A stretch of 64,000 nt of DNA from Holothuria scabra. Taxonomy: Eukaryota; Echinodermata; Holothuroidea; Aspidochirotida; Holothuriidae. Shown piece after piece: positions 53,248 to 64,000 of this stretch. Location: assembly GCA_037179385.1 (NCBI GenBank), contig CM074188.1:18493318-18557317 (forward strand), in the 5' to 3' direction. The translations under genes and the position numbers were made by a program. How positions within the stretch are numbered: the first letter of the stretch is position 1; the number at the start of each line of letters is the position of its first letter. Below the pieces are notes generated by a model that worked only from the letters and a program-made list of their open reading frames with translations, did no database searches and was not told where the DNA came from.

Positions 53248-53405
53248 ACAAGATTTGCGTGAAACGCGTTTCATACACTTAAGCCTCTGAATATTGTAGT
53301 CACATACTCGAAACTACAAGAGAACAAACCGGGAAGAAACATGAGAGCCGCGGAAGAAAAAAACTGTAGTAAATATACTTAGAAAACTTAGGTGGGAATT
53401 TAAAG

Positions 53406-53603
53406 TTAAAGAGCATGCAAAGTGTCTTTCATCATATTTTATAATTTCAATACTGCCAATTCAATGTAAAACAAGCAGTTACTTTGAGTAAATTCATATT
53501 TGAAGAGAAAAATTGTTGTCACATCATACTCCCAACAGTCAATCATGAAACAGGACAGTCTACTACACTGCTCCAAGTTGGGGTGACTGCTCTTGCACTT
53601 TAT
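53406..53603. mobile_element. TTAA MITE family 2, copy inserted in triplication unit A
   Basis: TTAAAGAGCATGC...GAAGAGAAAAATTGTTGTCACAT-like...GGGGTGACTGCTCTTGCA matches the element at 34850-35104. Units B and C lack it at the same place. Confidence 0.7.
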
Positions 53604-54895
53604 CTACACTGTAGTTCAACGGAAAGAAGCAGAATGTCTTCAAAGAAACTTTCACCACAAATTCCGAAAACGAGTGCAGTGTCGGTCCCGATTACAAGAA
53701 ACCACTGACGTGAGAAAAACTGTCTTCTGGACGACGTTTAACGTTCAGTGATTCAACATTGATAATATTCTGCTGGACAGCTGGACCAAGGTCATATTAA
53801 TACTTCCGAAACCACTTAACTTCCTTTCCGAAATCAAAATGCTCGCTAATCGTAAAAGATAACTGCAAACATAAAATCGTACAACTGGGGAGGCTCTACT
53901 TGCCATCAGAATACCCTTAGTCTCAATTTATAAATAATGAATCCAATTTTTCTTCGTTTTAATTAAAACAATTTTGTGAAAGTTCCATTTTCTCCCAAGA
54001 ATTCTTTGAGGATATACACTGTTTGAGAGACGTAATGAACTTAATTAATACCTACCGGAGGATGGGGATTTTTTTCTTCCTAGGTTTAAAAATCAAAATT
54101 GTTTAAAATCAACAAAAACCAATGTTTACTTGACATTTGGAGAGAAAACACTTGCTAAAATAACGCACAGAACTCCCCAAAGAGTATTCTTCATTATAAA
54201 AGGAATTAATTTCAAATATTTATTTTAATGTTAACCTATATTCAGGGATGAAATAAAGAATTTCCCCGAAATGAAGGAACTGATGGTCAATGTCTTTATT
54301 AATGATTAAAATGCCTTAAAAATTAAACTTTGCCAGAAAAACCACACTATTTGACTCCACTGTAAAAGAAACAGAGGTAGAACCGATATGTTTTCAGTGC
54401 ATAACTTCCAAAATATCTTAATTTGGAGAAAATAATCAAACATATATGAGAGCGACGCTATGAACGAGTTTGAAAGTTTTGTACAGATCTCGAGATTTTA
54501 GTATTTACGGGACCTAATGTTATACTTTTCAGAACATGTTAAACAGGTAGACCTTACACACAAAATATTGGTGAATTTTGTGTCTTTATATATCTCATAG
54601 CTGCAATGAGGAAATTGATCGCTGTCAGGGTAAGAAACATCGGAACAATACTATAAGTAAGATGTTTCAAGCGAAATCAAATCAACCAATATTCAAAAGT
54701 GAAAAACATGGAATTTATGGAAATCTACGGAGATCGATACAGAACAGAGAGATCAATACAACTAATGGTTAACGTTTACAGTATGTTTATCGGTCGGATA
54801 ACTTTAACTGCGCCCCTTGTAAATGTTCGTTTCAAAAGATGGATTGGACGGTAACGTTACGTTTAATTGATGATGCCATTAATTTTCAAAATTAA

Positions 54896-56035
54896 CCAGA
54901 ATGCAAAAATGCATTGAGGTTTCGATGATACATACATGCTCTTTTCAATAAAATGCTACATTTCTTGTAACAACTGGTGACCCAAAGTGACATCTGACTC
55001 CACCTGTGAGTAACTGGTTTTTTAACCGAAACATTTCTACATTGAAAAAGCCAAATTTCATACTGTGCCTTAAGATATTCTGTAAACAAGGTTTTCAGAG
55101 TTTGATGCCAGGCGATACCAGATGACCATTGACCTCCACCAAAAACAACAGGTACAGTACTTTCAACTCACCATAACACATCCACATACTAATTAGGAAA
55201 TCCATCCAAGTTTCCTACCTTGAGATATCCTATTTTGACAAGTTTTCAAAGTTTGACCGATCATGACGCCAGATGTCCTTCAACCACCACAAAAAAAAAA
55301 AACCTTATACACCATAACTCATCCACATACTAATTATGAAATCCATCCATGTTTCGTACCTTCAGCTATCCTAAACAAGGTTTTCTGAGTTTGAACCCCT
55401 ATGACCCCAAATGACCTTTGACCTCTACCAAAATAAATTGGTTCTTTCTCAAATCCTAATGCATCAACATATCAAGTTTAAAATGAATCCAAATTTCCTA
55501 CCTTGAGATTTAGTGCAAACAAGGATTTCAGGGTTTGACCCCATGTGACCCCAAATGACCTTTGACCTCCATGAAAAAAATCGGGTTCTTTCTTACATCA
55601 TAACGCATCAATATATCAAGTTTGGAATTAATCCATGTTTCTCACCATGAGATATCGTGTTAACAAGGATTTCGGGGTTTTACCCCACGTGACCCCAAAT
55701 GACCTTTGACCTCCTCCAAAATCAATAGGATCCTTCCTTACACCATAACGCATCAAGATTTCAAGTTTGAAATTAATCCAAGTTTCCTATCTTGAGATAT
55801 TGTGTAAACAAGGATTTCGGTGTTTGACCCCAAGTGACCCCAGATGACCTTTGACCTCAACCAAAATAAATAGGGTCCTTCCTCTCAGTATTGGGTATTC
55901 GCGTACCAAGTTTGAGAACTTTCAGATCTTTCCTTCTCAAGATATCGTGTAAACAAGCAAAGTGTCACAAACACACACACATACATACACACGCACGCCA
56001 TCATAAATGCATAGGTTTCTCTTTTCATCGGAACC
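54896..56035. repeat. ~144-bp tandem array carrying DR1-like motifs, inserted in unit A
   Basis: About six or seven units, each with TGACCCCAAATGACCTTTGA, CATAACGCATCAA and TTTCCTACCTTGAGATAT-like blocks. TGACCTTTGACCT occurs at 55412, 55556, 55700 and 55845, with diverged versions at 55123 and 55274. Its complement AGGTCAAAGGTCA is a perfect DR1 nuclear-receptor half-site pair. Unit B reads straight through the insertion point (near 58595), so the array arrived as a block. It ends in a CA-rich microsatellite (55967-55998). Confidence 0.82.
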
Positions 56036-56404
56036 AAAAATAAAACAGCTTCCAGTTTCAAACAAATAGTTAGCAATAAGAAAGATTTTCTTTGCCCTTC
56101 GAATTGATATCAAATATTTTGTAATGACAGCAGTTGTCACCGTCAGAATTTTATCATACTAAAGATTGTTATTTTCATGCTTTACATAGGAAGAGCCAGG
56201 TCCTTTAAATGCTGTTATAATATCGTGTCACTTTTTTACTAATTGAACAAATAAGAGGAAGGACAAATAATTAATATTGGCTTTTGATTTAAGGGTGTAC
56301 CCATCTCCGACCAACTTGAAGCATTTTTTTGATAAAATAAGTATGATGTACTCATTCTTATGGAAATCTACGGAGATCGATACAGACCAGACAAACCAAA
56401 ACAA

Positions 56405-56690
56405 CTAATGGTGGGGGTCGGGGGAACGACATGAGGGAAAAGCCTAAAGACAGAGAGAAAAGCCGCCATTTTAGGTGTTTTTGCATTGCAGGGTTGGTAC
56501 ATGGGCAGTTCTAACACCCAAAACCACCCCTGCCTACGCCACTGTGATGATCTGAGTCGTCGTTTTAAAAAAATCCCAGCCCCCTTCACACACAGTCTCA
56601 CGATCACCAATCTGTTATGTTGGATGTTTCATAGAGATGATGTCATCGAAAAGCTCGTTCTTACAAACTGACTCTTCCCTTCTCTTCCCT
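56405..56690. repeat. Segment duplicated at 58975-59222, with partial CGTAGCC-type MITE
   Basis: GGGGGAACGACATGAGGGAA through CATAGAGATGATGTCATCGA is nearly identical in both places. The left half of the MITE is missing here. It is replaced by ACGGAGATCGATACAGACCA, sequence that also occurs inside the triplication unit near 54730 and 58430. Confidence 0.75.
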
Positions 56691-57260
56691 TAAAATAACA
56701 TAATCAGTACTTCTTAATGTTACTACCTCCACTTTATTCCTGGTTACTTGCTCTCATTTTGGAGGGTAGGGAAGGGATAGAGGATCAATTACGTTCCCTG
56801 GCTCCCTTACGCCTCTGAATAGTGTAGTCACATACTCGAAACTACAAGAGAACCAACCGGGAAGAAGTATGGGCAGGGAGTTGCCAGGGAAAACTCCCTG
56901 GTATGAGGGGGAAGAAAATAACCTGTAGTAAATATACTAAGAAAACTTGGATTGGAATTTAATTCACTCTAGTAAGTTTGGTAAACTCCTTCACTGAAAT
57001 TTTCACGCCATAATTTGTAGAAGCTTCCAAATTGCACATTGCCTTAAAAATTTCTTGCCTATTGTGCTGTAAGAACGACCCGTCTTACAATTTCACATTG
57101 ATCTCAGCATTACTGATTCACCCCTCCCCCTAACTATTTCAAACTACAAATTGTTCAACGGAAAGGAGCAAAATATCTGCGAAGGAAACTTTCACCAAAA
57201 ATTTTCGAAGACGAGTGCAGTGTCGGTCTCGATTGCTGGAAACCGCTTACATGAGAAAAA

Positions 57261-57450
57261 ACCAAAATCTCTAAAAAAGATCCTACTGCCGTTGTGCGTG
57301 ATGCTCCGCATAAGCAATGGAGTAGGGAAAACAAGTTAGTGAGCCACAACTGGAAAAAAGGCCGTGACCGGCTCGACTTGGACCAACAGGTTGGAAACTG
57401 GGCCGTAAAACTTAATCTAACTAACAAACTAAGTAACAACATGAGAAAAA
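57261..57450 (+). other. 190-bp insertion with 12-bp direct repeats and an open frame, origin unknown
   Basis: ACATGAGAAAAA flanks it at 57249-57260 and 57439-57450, and units A and C lack it. One frame is open throughout (57294 Met: MRDAPHKQWSRENKLVSHNW, then KKGRDRLDLDQQVGNWAVKL). Its composition is ordinary for a protein, unlike the AT-rich surroundings. It could be a fragment of a coding sequence captured by a retroelement, but I recognise no family. Confidence 0.5.
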
Positions 57451-58911
57451 GTGTCTTCTGGACGACGTTTCACATTCATCGATTTAACATTAATAATATT
57501 TTACTAAAGCGAGATCACAATCATCCTTCTGAAACCAAATAACGTCGTTTCCGAAAGCAAGATATCCGTTACTCAGAAAAGGTGAGTGCAAACATGAAAT
57601 TCTACAACTGGAAAGGCTTTATTTGCCATCAGAATACCGAATCTTAATTCATTAATAATGAATCCAATTTGTTTTCGTTTTAATTAAAACAATTTCGGGA
57701 AAATTGCATTTCCTCCCAATAATTTTTCGAAGATAGACACTGCGTGAGCGACGTAATGTGCTTAAAAGCTACCGTAGAACGATGATTTTTTTCTTCCTCA
57801 AAATTGTTTAAAAGCAACAAAAAACAAGGTTGTCTTGACATTTAGGGAGGAAACACTTGCTAAGAAAACTGAAAGAACTCCCCCACACAGTTTTCTTCAG
57901 CAAGAAGGAAATTCATTCCAAATATTATTTTGATGTTAACCTATATCCAGGGATGAAATAAAGAATTTCCCCGAAATGAAGGAACTGATGATGGTCAATG
58001 TCTTCACAATTGATAAAAAATGCCTTAAAAATTAAACTGCCAGAAAAACTTCACTCTTTGACTCTACTGTAAAAGAAATAGAAGTGACACCGATATGTTT
58101 TCAGTGCATTACTTTCAAAATATCTTAATTTGGAGAAAATAATCAAACATATATGCAAGGGACGCTATGAACAAGTTTGAAAATTTTGTACAGGTCTCGC
58201 GATTTTGGTATTTACTGGACCTAACGTTACACTTTTCAGTACATCTTAAACAGGTAGACCTAACACGCAAAATATTGGTGAATTTTGTGTCTTTGTATCT
58301 TTTACCTGCAGTGAGGAAATTGTTCGCCGTCAGGGTAAGAAACATCGGAATAATTCTAAAAGTAAGATGTAACAAGCGAAATCAAATAAGCCAATATTCA
58401 AAAGTGAAAAACATGGAATTTATGGAAATCTACGGAGTTCAATACAGACCAGGCAAACCAATACAACTAATGGTTAACGTTTACAGTATGTTAGTAAGTT
58501 GGGTGTCTTTAACTTTGCCTCTTGTCAATGTTCGTTTCAAAAGATGCTTTGGAAGGTAAAGTTACTTGTAATTGATGGTGCCATTAATTTTCGAAATTAA
58601 AAATAAAACAGCCTCCAGTTTTAGTAACAAAATATATGCATTTAGAAAGATTTTCTTTGCCTTAGCGAATTGATATCGAAAATTTTGTGATGACAGCAGT
58701 TGTTATCGTGATAATTTTATCATTATACCTGTATATATACTAAAGATTGTCTTTTTTTAATGTCTTTTCGCTGCATTCATTATCGCTTTACTAGTTTACT
58801 AATCACACACATTGAAGGGAGGACAAATATATAATATTGACTTTGTAGTTAAAGGTGTACCAACGCCAGCCCAACGTGAAGCATTTTGTTTATCAAATAA
58901 TAATAATGAAC

Positions 58912-59105
58912 CAGGAGCGTAGCCAGGATTGTGTCATGGGGAAGGTTTTGGTGTCTGGGGTGGGGGTGGGGGGGGGGGTCGGGGGAACGACATGAGGGAA
59001 AAGCCTAAAGACAGAGAGAAAAGCCGCCATTTTAGGTGTTTTTGCATTGCAAGGTTGGGTCATGGGCAGTTCTAACACCCAAAACCACCCCTGCCTACGC
59101 CGCTG
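58912..59105. mobile_element. Short inverted-repeat element (CGTAGCC termini)
   Basis: The left end CAGGAGCGTAGCCAGGATTG and the right end CTGCCTACGCCGCTG are inverted. Interior words (TGTGTCATGGGGA, GGTTTTGGTGTC) match 13060-13261. Confidence 0.72.
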
Positions 59106-59350
59106 TGATGAACTGAGTCGTCGTTTTAAAAAAATCCCAGCCCCCTTCACACACAGTCTCATGGTCACCAATCTGTTATGTTGGATGTTTCATAGAGATG
59201 ATGTCATCGAAAAGCCCCAACAAAATCCATCCAAATTATTGATAACCTTATCAGTAATTCTTAATTTTACTTCCTCTTATTTATTCCTGGTTACTTGCTC
59301 TCATTTTGGAGAGTGGGAAAGAAATGGAGGTTCAGTTGCGTTCCCTTGTC

Positions 59351-62300
59351 CCCTATGAATATTGTAGTAACATACTCAAAACTACACGAGAATTAACCCG
59401 GGGTGAAGAAGTATGAGGGGGAAAATAAACAGTAGCAGGGGTGGCGCCAGGATTTCCCCGACAGGAGGGGGGGGCAAGCTCCCCGACAGGGGGCCAGCAT
59501 TTCAAGACCCCGACAAAGTTAGTCCAGGTGGGACCTGGCTTAACATTTTGAGGCGCGCGCAGCGCGTAAAATTTTTGGCCCTTTTTTCAAAAAATACTTA
59601 AAAACCTGGAGTTTATTTTGAAGACAAATTTAAAACATTTTTAAAGAAATTTTGCTTTTGTGAGGACCATTAAAAAGTTGGGGTATTTATTGAAGGATCT
59701 ATCCTCCATATGGGAAAAGTCAAAAACTTTATATAGGCAACAGCTGTAAATATTTTCGGGTTACGCATTTAATCGTACTAGGCCTACGTACTAAAGCTTT
59801 AACACAAGACCAAGATGCCCGAAAAGGTTTTTCCTTTTTTGAAGGAAGATTTGAAAATCAAGAGCTTATGTTATTGGAGAAATTTTGAAATTTAATTGAA
59901 GAAAATTTGGTTTGGGGGTATAGTTACTATGAGGGAAATATTTGGGTTTTTTATTAAGTGATATGACTTTCAAGAGCAAAATTAGGTAGAATGTTACGGT
60001 GATTAACAGAGTTGGCTATGGTTATTTATTGCACGAAGTATCCATCGAAATTGGAAAATTTTGCCACTTTTGACAATGTGAAGCTTATACTGGAGAAAAC
60101 TTGTAATTTTATGACAGATTAACGGGTTTTATGAAAGAATCTGATCTTCTTACAAGAAAATCAAGTAGGGCGTGATCTGTAGTTTGGTTGGGGTAACTGA
60201 ATATCATCATGCAGATTAAGGCCCAGCTCGGACCATATCGGGAAAATTCTCCCGCGGAAACAGTTTGGCTTCTCATACATTTGAAGTTTTATATTTTATA
60301 TATTGACATAGACGTACGGGAGCGTTTCAATTTCGGATGGGCAGAATTGTTTCTTTTGTCCGAAAATGTAATTTTGCCCGAACGACTATCAAAGTGAGCA
60401 CAGAATTTTTTTAAAAATTGAGAACCTCCAGACATCAGGAAATGGCAATTTCCCGGTCTCGTACCTAAAAACAAATCAGTCATTATTTTGAGCTTTCTTT
60501 CGCAATAAAATTTTCACTTCATAATATTGTCCCAAAACAAAGAACATTTTGCAAGCTTGCAATGTTCGGTTATATCTGTTCGACCAAAACATTCTATCTA
60601 AGCGGAGCGCCACCATCAGTTGGCGCGGAACGTACAGAAAATTGCTAAAAATCTAACCCCTCAGACAGCCGGAACAGGCATTTCCAAGACTTGTAACTAG
60701 TAATGAAGCGTTAATGAGTCGTTACTTTGAGCTTTCCTTTAAAATGAAAGTTTCACTTCAATAGAAAAAACCCAACTTGCTAAGTGATTAGAAAATTAAA
60801 AGGGTACTGCTGCAATTAATTAGATGTAATGTTCATGTCTCTTTTCGGGGGGAAACTCTGTAACGGAATCGTCGTTGTAGTCCATTGCAAGTCCCGCTAA
60901 AAATATGAGATTTTCTACGTGACTTCCTGAACTCCAGACAATAAATGATTTTTCTTCCTATGTATTTGATTTTTTGAAAATATGTCACGTTACACGGTGG
61001 CTTCAAATGAATTTTCAGTCAGACTTATTGGGAGACATTTCCACACTACTTTTTATCATCAGCCTATGTTTAGCTGAAACGGCCTGTCTGATTTTCATTA
61101 CCGTTACAAGAATTCGGCTGCAGCCTGCAGGGGCAGACCAGGTGGCAGAACACTGGGCACTATATGCACCTGAACAACCTCTCGTCTGATTTTGTACGTA
61201 AAATTCGGAATAATGAGTTTCCTTGAATAATATGGTCTTCTAGAAAGAAAAATCAAAATGACCGTCCGGATGACTGAAGTTTATAAGACCCGCATGTTTC
61301 ATCAGCTTAACGTGGGCATGCAGATGAAGGCTCCCCGACGAAATTGGGTTTTCTCAACAACAGGGGAAAGGGCAGCCTTCCCCTACGGGGGCATGACCTT
61401 GAGGACTGAAGATGGGATGAGGGATAACAGAGCTAGTAAAAAGTGATTAAAACAGATTCAGATAGGCATTAAAATAACATCACAAAAGGATAAAATAGTT
61501 CAAAAAGAAAAAAAAGTTCATGAACATCCTTCCGGTAACTTCAGTCCTTTACGTTCAGGCCTCACCGAAGGTAATTGCCGTCCTTCCACGACGGGGCAGG
61601 AGATAGGACAAGGTACATGAAATCAGGTTTAACCGAGCAAAGAAGAAGTGATTGAAAAAAGATTCCGGTATGTATTAAAATAGCAAATATGTTCACCCAT
61701 CCAGTAATTTCAGTTCTTGTAGGTTTTTTCTTTTTTATTTATTTTTAATTTTTTAGGCCTCCCCGACGAAACCGCCGACCTTCCCCAACGGGGAGGGGGG
61801 GGGGCAGCGGTCCCCGACGGGGGGACATGGCCCCCCGTCCCCCCGCTGGCGCCACCCCTGAACTGTAGTAAATATACTTAGAAAACGTACTGGGAATTTA
61901 ATCCACAGTAGTAAGGTAGTGACTCCTTTCCTGATATTTTCACGTTATAAGTTGTAAAACTATTGCCTTGAAAATTTCTTGTTTATTGTATTGTGGAACG
62001 ACCCGTCCCACAATTTCACATTGATCTCAGCATTACTGATTCACCCTCCCCCCTAACTTTTCCAAAATTTATAAATTGTTCAATAGAAAGAAGCAGAAAA
62101 TCAGCAAAAGAAACTTTCACCAATAAATATTCGAAAACGAGTGCAGTGTCGGTCTTGGTTGCAGGAAACCACTTACATGAGAAAAACTTCTTCTGGATGA
62201 CGTTTCACATTAATTGATTTTACATTGATAATATTCGGCCGGAGCAAGGTCATATCAATCCTTCTGAAATCAGATAACTACGATTCCCAAATAAAAAAAA

Positions 62301-63105
62301 CCCGCTAATTTCAAAAAGGTAAGTGCAAACATAAAATCCTATAAATTGAAAGGCTCTATTTTTTTCAAAATAACAAAATCTAAATTAATAAATAATGAAT
62401 CTAATTTGTTTTCCTTTTAATTAAAGCAATTTTGTGAAAATTGCATTTTGTTCCAGGAATTCTTTGAAGATATACCCCGAGAAAAATATAAGCAGCCTTT
62501 TATATCAAAGGGGAATGACTCATTTGAATGTGAGAGACGTAATGGACTTAATGGCTACCGTAGGATGATGATATTATTTTTTTCTTCCTCGGTCTAAAAA
62601 TCCAAATTGTTTAAAATCAACAAAAAGACAATTATTTCTTGACATTTGGAGAGGAAAGGCCTGGTAAGATAACTCAAAGAAATACCCTTAAACAATATTC
62701 TTCGACAAAAAAAGAAATTAATTTCAAATATTATTTCGATGGTAGCCTATATTCAGGGATGAAATAAAGAATTTCCCCGAAATAAAGGAACTGATGGTCA
62801 AAGTCTTAATTCATGATTGAATATACCTTAAAAATTCGACTTTGCTAGAAAAACTACACTATTTGACTTCTCTGTAGCAGAAATAAAAGTAGAACCGATA
62901 TGTTTTCGTTGCATTACTTGGAGAAAATAAACATATATGCAAGCGACGCTTTGAATGAGTTTGCAAAATTTTGTACAGGTTTCGAGATTTTGGCATTTAC
63001 TGGACCTAATGTTACACTTTTCAGTACATGTTAATCAGGTAGACGTAACACGCAAAATATTGGTGAATTTTGTGTCTTTATATCTCTTACCGGCAATTAG
63101 GAAAC
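59351..63105. repeat. Tandem triplication, unit C, split by a hAT element
   Basis: 59351-59435 and 61861-63105 join to a sequence homologous to the first part of units A and B. Homology stops near 63105, in the segment after TTGGTGAATTTTGTGTCTTT, where the 52-bp array begins. Identity is high enough for line-by-line matching across hundreds of bases. Confidence 0.8.
59436..61860. mobile_element. hAT-type DNA transposon, 2425 bp, non-autonomous
   Basis: The termini CAGGGGTGGCGCCAGGA and CTGGCGCCACCCCTG are near-perfect inverted repeats. The flanking 8-mers AACAGTAG and AACTGTAG agree at seven of eight positions (hAT-type duplication). Units A and B lack it exactly here. The interior has repeated CCCCGACGG-like words near the ends and relics shared with the 44-46 kb and 49-50 kb regions. 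No transposase frame is recognised. Confidence 0.88.
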
Positions 63106-63139
63106 TACGGAAGCATAGAAGGGACATGCAAAAGAAAAA

Positions 63140-63625
63140 AAACCTCTCTCAGCAAAATGACAATTTTCGCAGAATTGACATTTTGACGACTGAAACTAAG
63201 TCTTCAAAATGACAAAAATCCGAAATTTGGCGTTTCAATTAACTTGTCAAAACGTTAAAATTCCGAAAGTTGTCATTTTGCCGAGTTAAAAAATCTCGAC
63301 AAAATGACAAAATTCAGAAAACTGTCACTTTGCTCTGTTAGAACATCTCGTCATAATAGCAAAATTCAGAAAATTGTCATTTTGCCGAATTAGATCATCT
63401 CGTCAAAATGAAAAAATTCAGAAAAATAACATTTTGACGAGTTTGAACATCTCGTCAAAATCGTAAAATTCAGAAAAATTGTCATCTTGCCAAGTTAGAT
63501 CATCTCGTCAAAACGGCAATATTCAGAAAAATGTCACTTGACCGGGTGAGAACTTTTCGTCAAAATGGCAAAATTCAGAAAATTGCCATTTTGTCGAGTT
63601 AGATCATCCTAATTAAACGGCGAAA
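63140..63625. repeat. 52-bp tandem array of hairpin-forming units, about nine copies
   Basis: AAAATTCAGAAAATT recurs every 52-53 bp (63309, 63361, 63413, 63465, then about 63518 and 63570). Each unit reads CTCGTCAAAATG-CAAAATTC, then AGAAAATTGTCATTTTGCCG. The halves are nearly complementary, giving a stem of about 20 bp separated from the next by TTAGATCAT. The first units are more diverged. Confidence 0.88.
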
Positions 63626-64000
63626 TTCAATGGAAGCGTTAAGGTGCCATCAAGTTAAGAACTTAGTCACAGCATTATCTTCACATTTTGTAACAAAAAG
63701 ATGAAATGTTTACTTATTATCTTAACATTTTGCAGAAAATAATGAAATGCAAACTTAAACAATATTTCAACAATTCAAAATTTCACAGAAAATTGATAAA
63801 TTACGCATTTAACGAATGTTATTAATTCCCCTTTTTGCAGAAAATAAATGAATTACTCATGTATACCAAATTTTTTGTACCATATTTATGTTCTTTTCCC
63901 AATTTGGTGAGTTTATGGTACAATCAGGAGAGCAGGCGGTTTACGAACAAGGAGATGAAATATTTAAACAGTGAAATTATTACGTAATAAAATTATGCTA
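63626..64000. other. AT-rich end of window, no gene
   Basis: Contains three loosely spaced TTTGCAGAAAAT-like words (near 63731, 63784 and 63835), possibly further decayed repeat units. Nothing else recognised. Confidence 0.45.

Larger units (their letters stand above)
53283..56810. repeat. Tandem triplication, unit A
   Basis: Begins CCTCTGAATATTGTAGTCAC and is homologous to unit B (from 56811) and unit C (from 59351). Landmarks include AACGAGTGCAGTGTCGGTC, CCGAAATGAAGGAACTGATG and TTTACGGGACCTAATGTTA. Relative to B it carries two insertions: a TTAA MITE (53406-53603) and the DR1-array element (about 54896-56035). The base unit is about 2.3-2.5 kb. No gene is recognised in it. Confidence 0.8.
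56811..59350. repeat. Tandem triplication, unit B
   Basis: About 2.54 kb, from CCTCTGAATAGTGTAGTCAC. It is the least interrupted copy and serves as the empty site for the insertions in A and C. It has its own 190-bp insertion at 57261-57450 and, at its end, a CGTAGCC-type MITE (58912-59105). Confidence 0.8.

Noticed and set aside
52984..53262. 92-codon frame with Leu/Thr-rich 7-residue repeats
   Set aside because: The repeats are produced by the 21-bp DNA array. The opposite strand is open as well, so this is not evidence of a protein.
56368..59171. Two similar minus-strand frames (80 and 92 codons) with near-identical peptides
   Set aside because: They arise because the same non-coding segment is duplicated at 56405-56690 and 58975-59222 within MITE-derived DNA. 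Similarity reflects DNA duplication, not protein conservation.
61258..61446. 62-codon frame inside the hAT element (starts MTVRMTEVYK)
   Set aside because: No similarity to hAT transposase (no BED finger or dimerisation motif seen). Too short to support.

Overview
The window is animal (metazoan) nuclear DNA: split genes with GT-AG introns, tRNA-derived SINEs, CR1/L2-type LINEs, hAT elements and many short inverted-repeat elements, and nothing of bacterial or phage type. The LINE types, an NPGP motif at the start of a PHD-finger LINE ORF, and many TAGGCCTA-rich stretches suggest a marine deuterostome invertebrate. An echinoderm is my best guess, but this is inference. Only two host genes can be supported with confidence.

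Left part (1-8000): the tip of a LINE reverse transcriptase runs off the left edge (1-66, minus). A CR1-like LINE with PHD finger, endonuclease and RT domains, all broken by frameshifts, lies at about 2548-6180 (minus). A tRNA-headed SINE with a (TTATG)n tail lies at 6829-7400 (minus). Gene part (7970-36125): NDUFS4 (complex I 18 kDa subunit) is on the plus strand, with four coding exons at 10082-15716 giving 167 aa. Its likely first non-coding exon ends beside a hAT element (8035-9478) with a perfect 8-bp target duplication. Facing it tail to tail is WDR93/CFAP297 on the minus strand. I assembled it from 12 coding exons (36096 down to 17372) whose eleven junctions all agree in phase, giving 691 aa. 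The intron after its seventh coding exon carries a 5'-truncated L2/CR1-type LINE with an uninterrupted RT frame. Beside that LINE lies a degenerate copy of part of coding exon 6. TTAA-flanked MITEs are scattered through the introns.

Right part (36126-64000): no gene is recognised. It is layered repeat DNA. There is a foldback element with inverted minisatellite arms (38126-39230) and a 3.8-kb composite palindromic element (43569-47375) with a 404-bp hairpin element nested inside. There is a 19-bp minisatellite (52041-52135) and a degenerate array with GTTA phased every 21 bp (about 52997-53247). A tandem triplication (53283-63105) has copies that act as empty sites for at least four insertions: a TTAA MITE, an array of nuclear-receptor DR1-like sites with a ~144-bp period, a 190-bp piece with 12-bp direct repeats, and a 2.4-kb hAT element. 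A 52-bp array of hairpin-forming units (63140-63625) ends the region.

NDUFS4 (mitochondrial matrix arm of complex I) and WDR93 (axonemal central apparatus by orthology) are not known to act in one pathway; their tail-to-tail arrangement is the main gene-level observation. No single coherent new gene system is visible. The most interesting material is the architecture of the repeats and the partial exon duplication.
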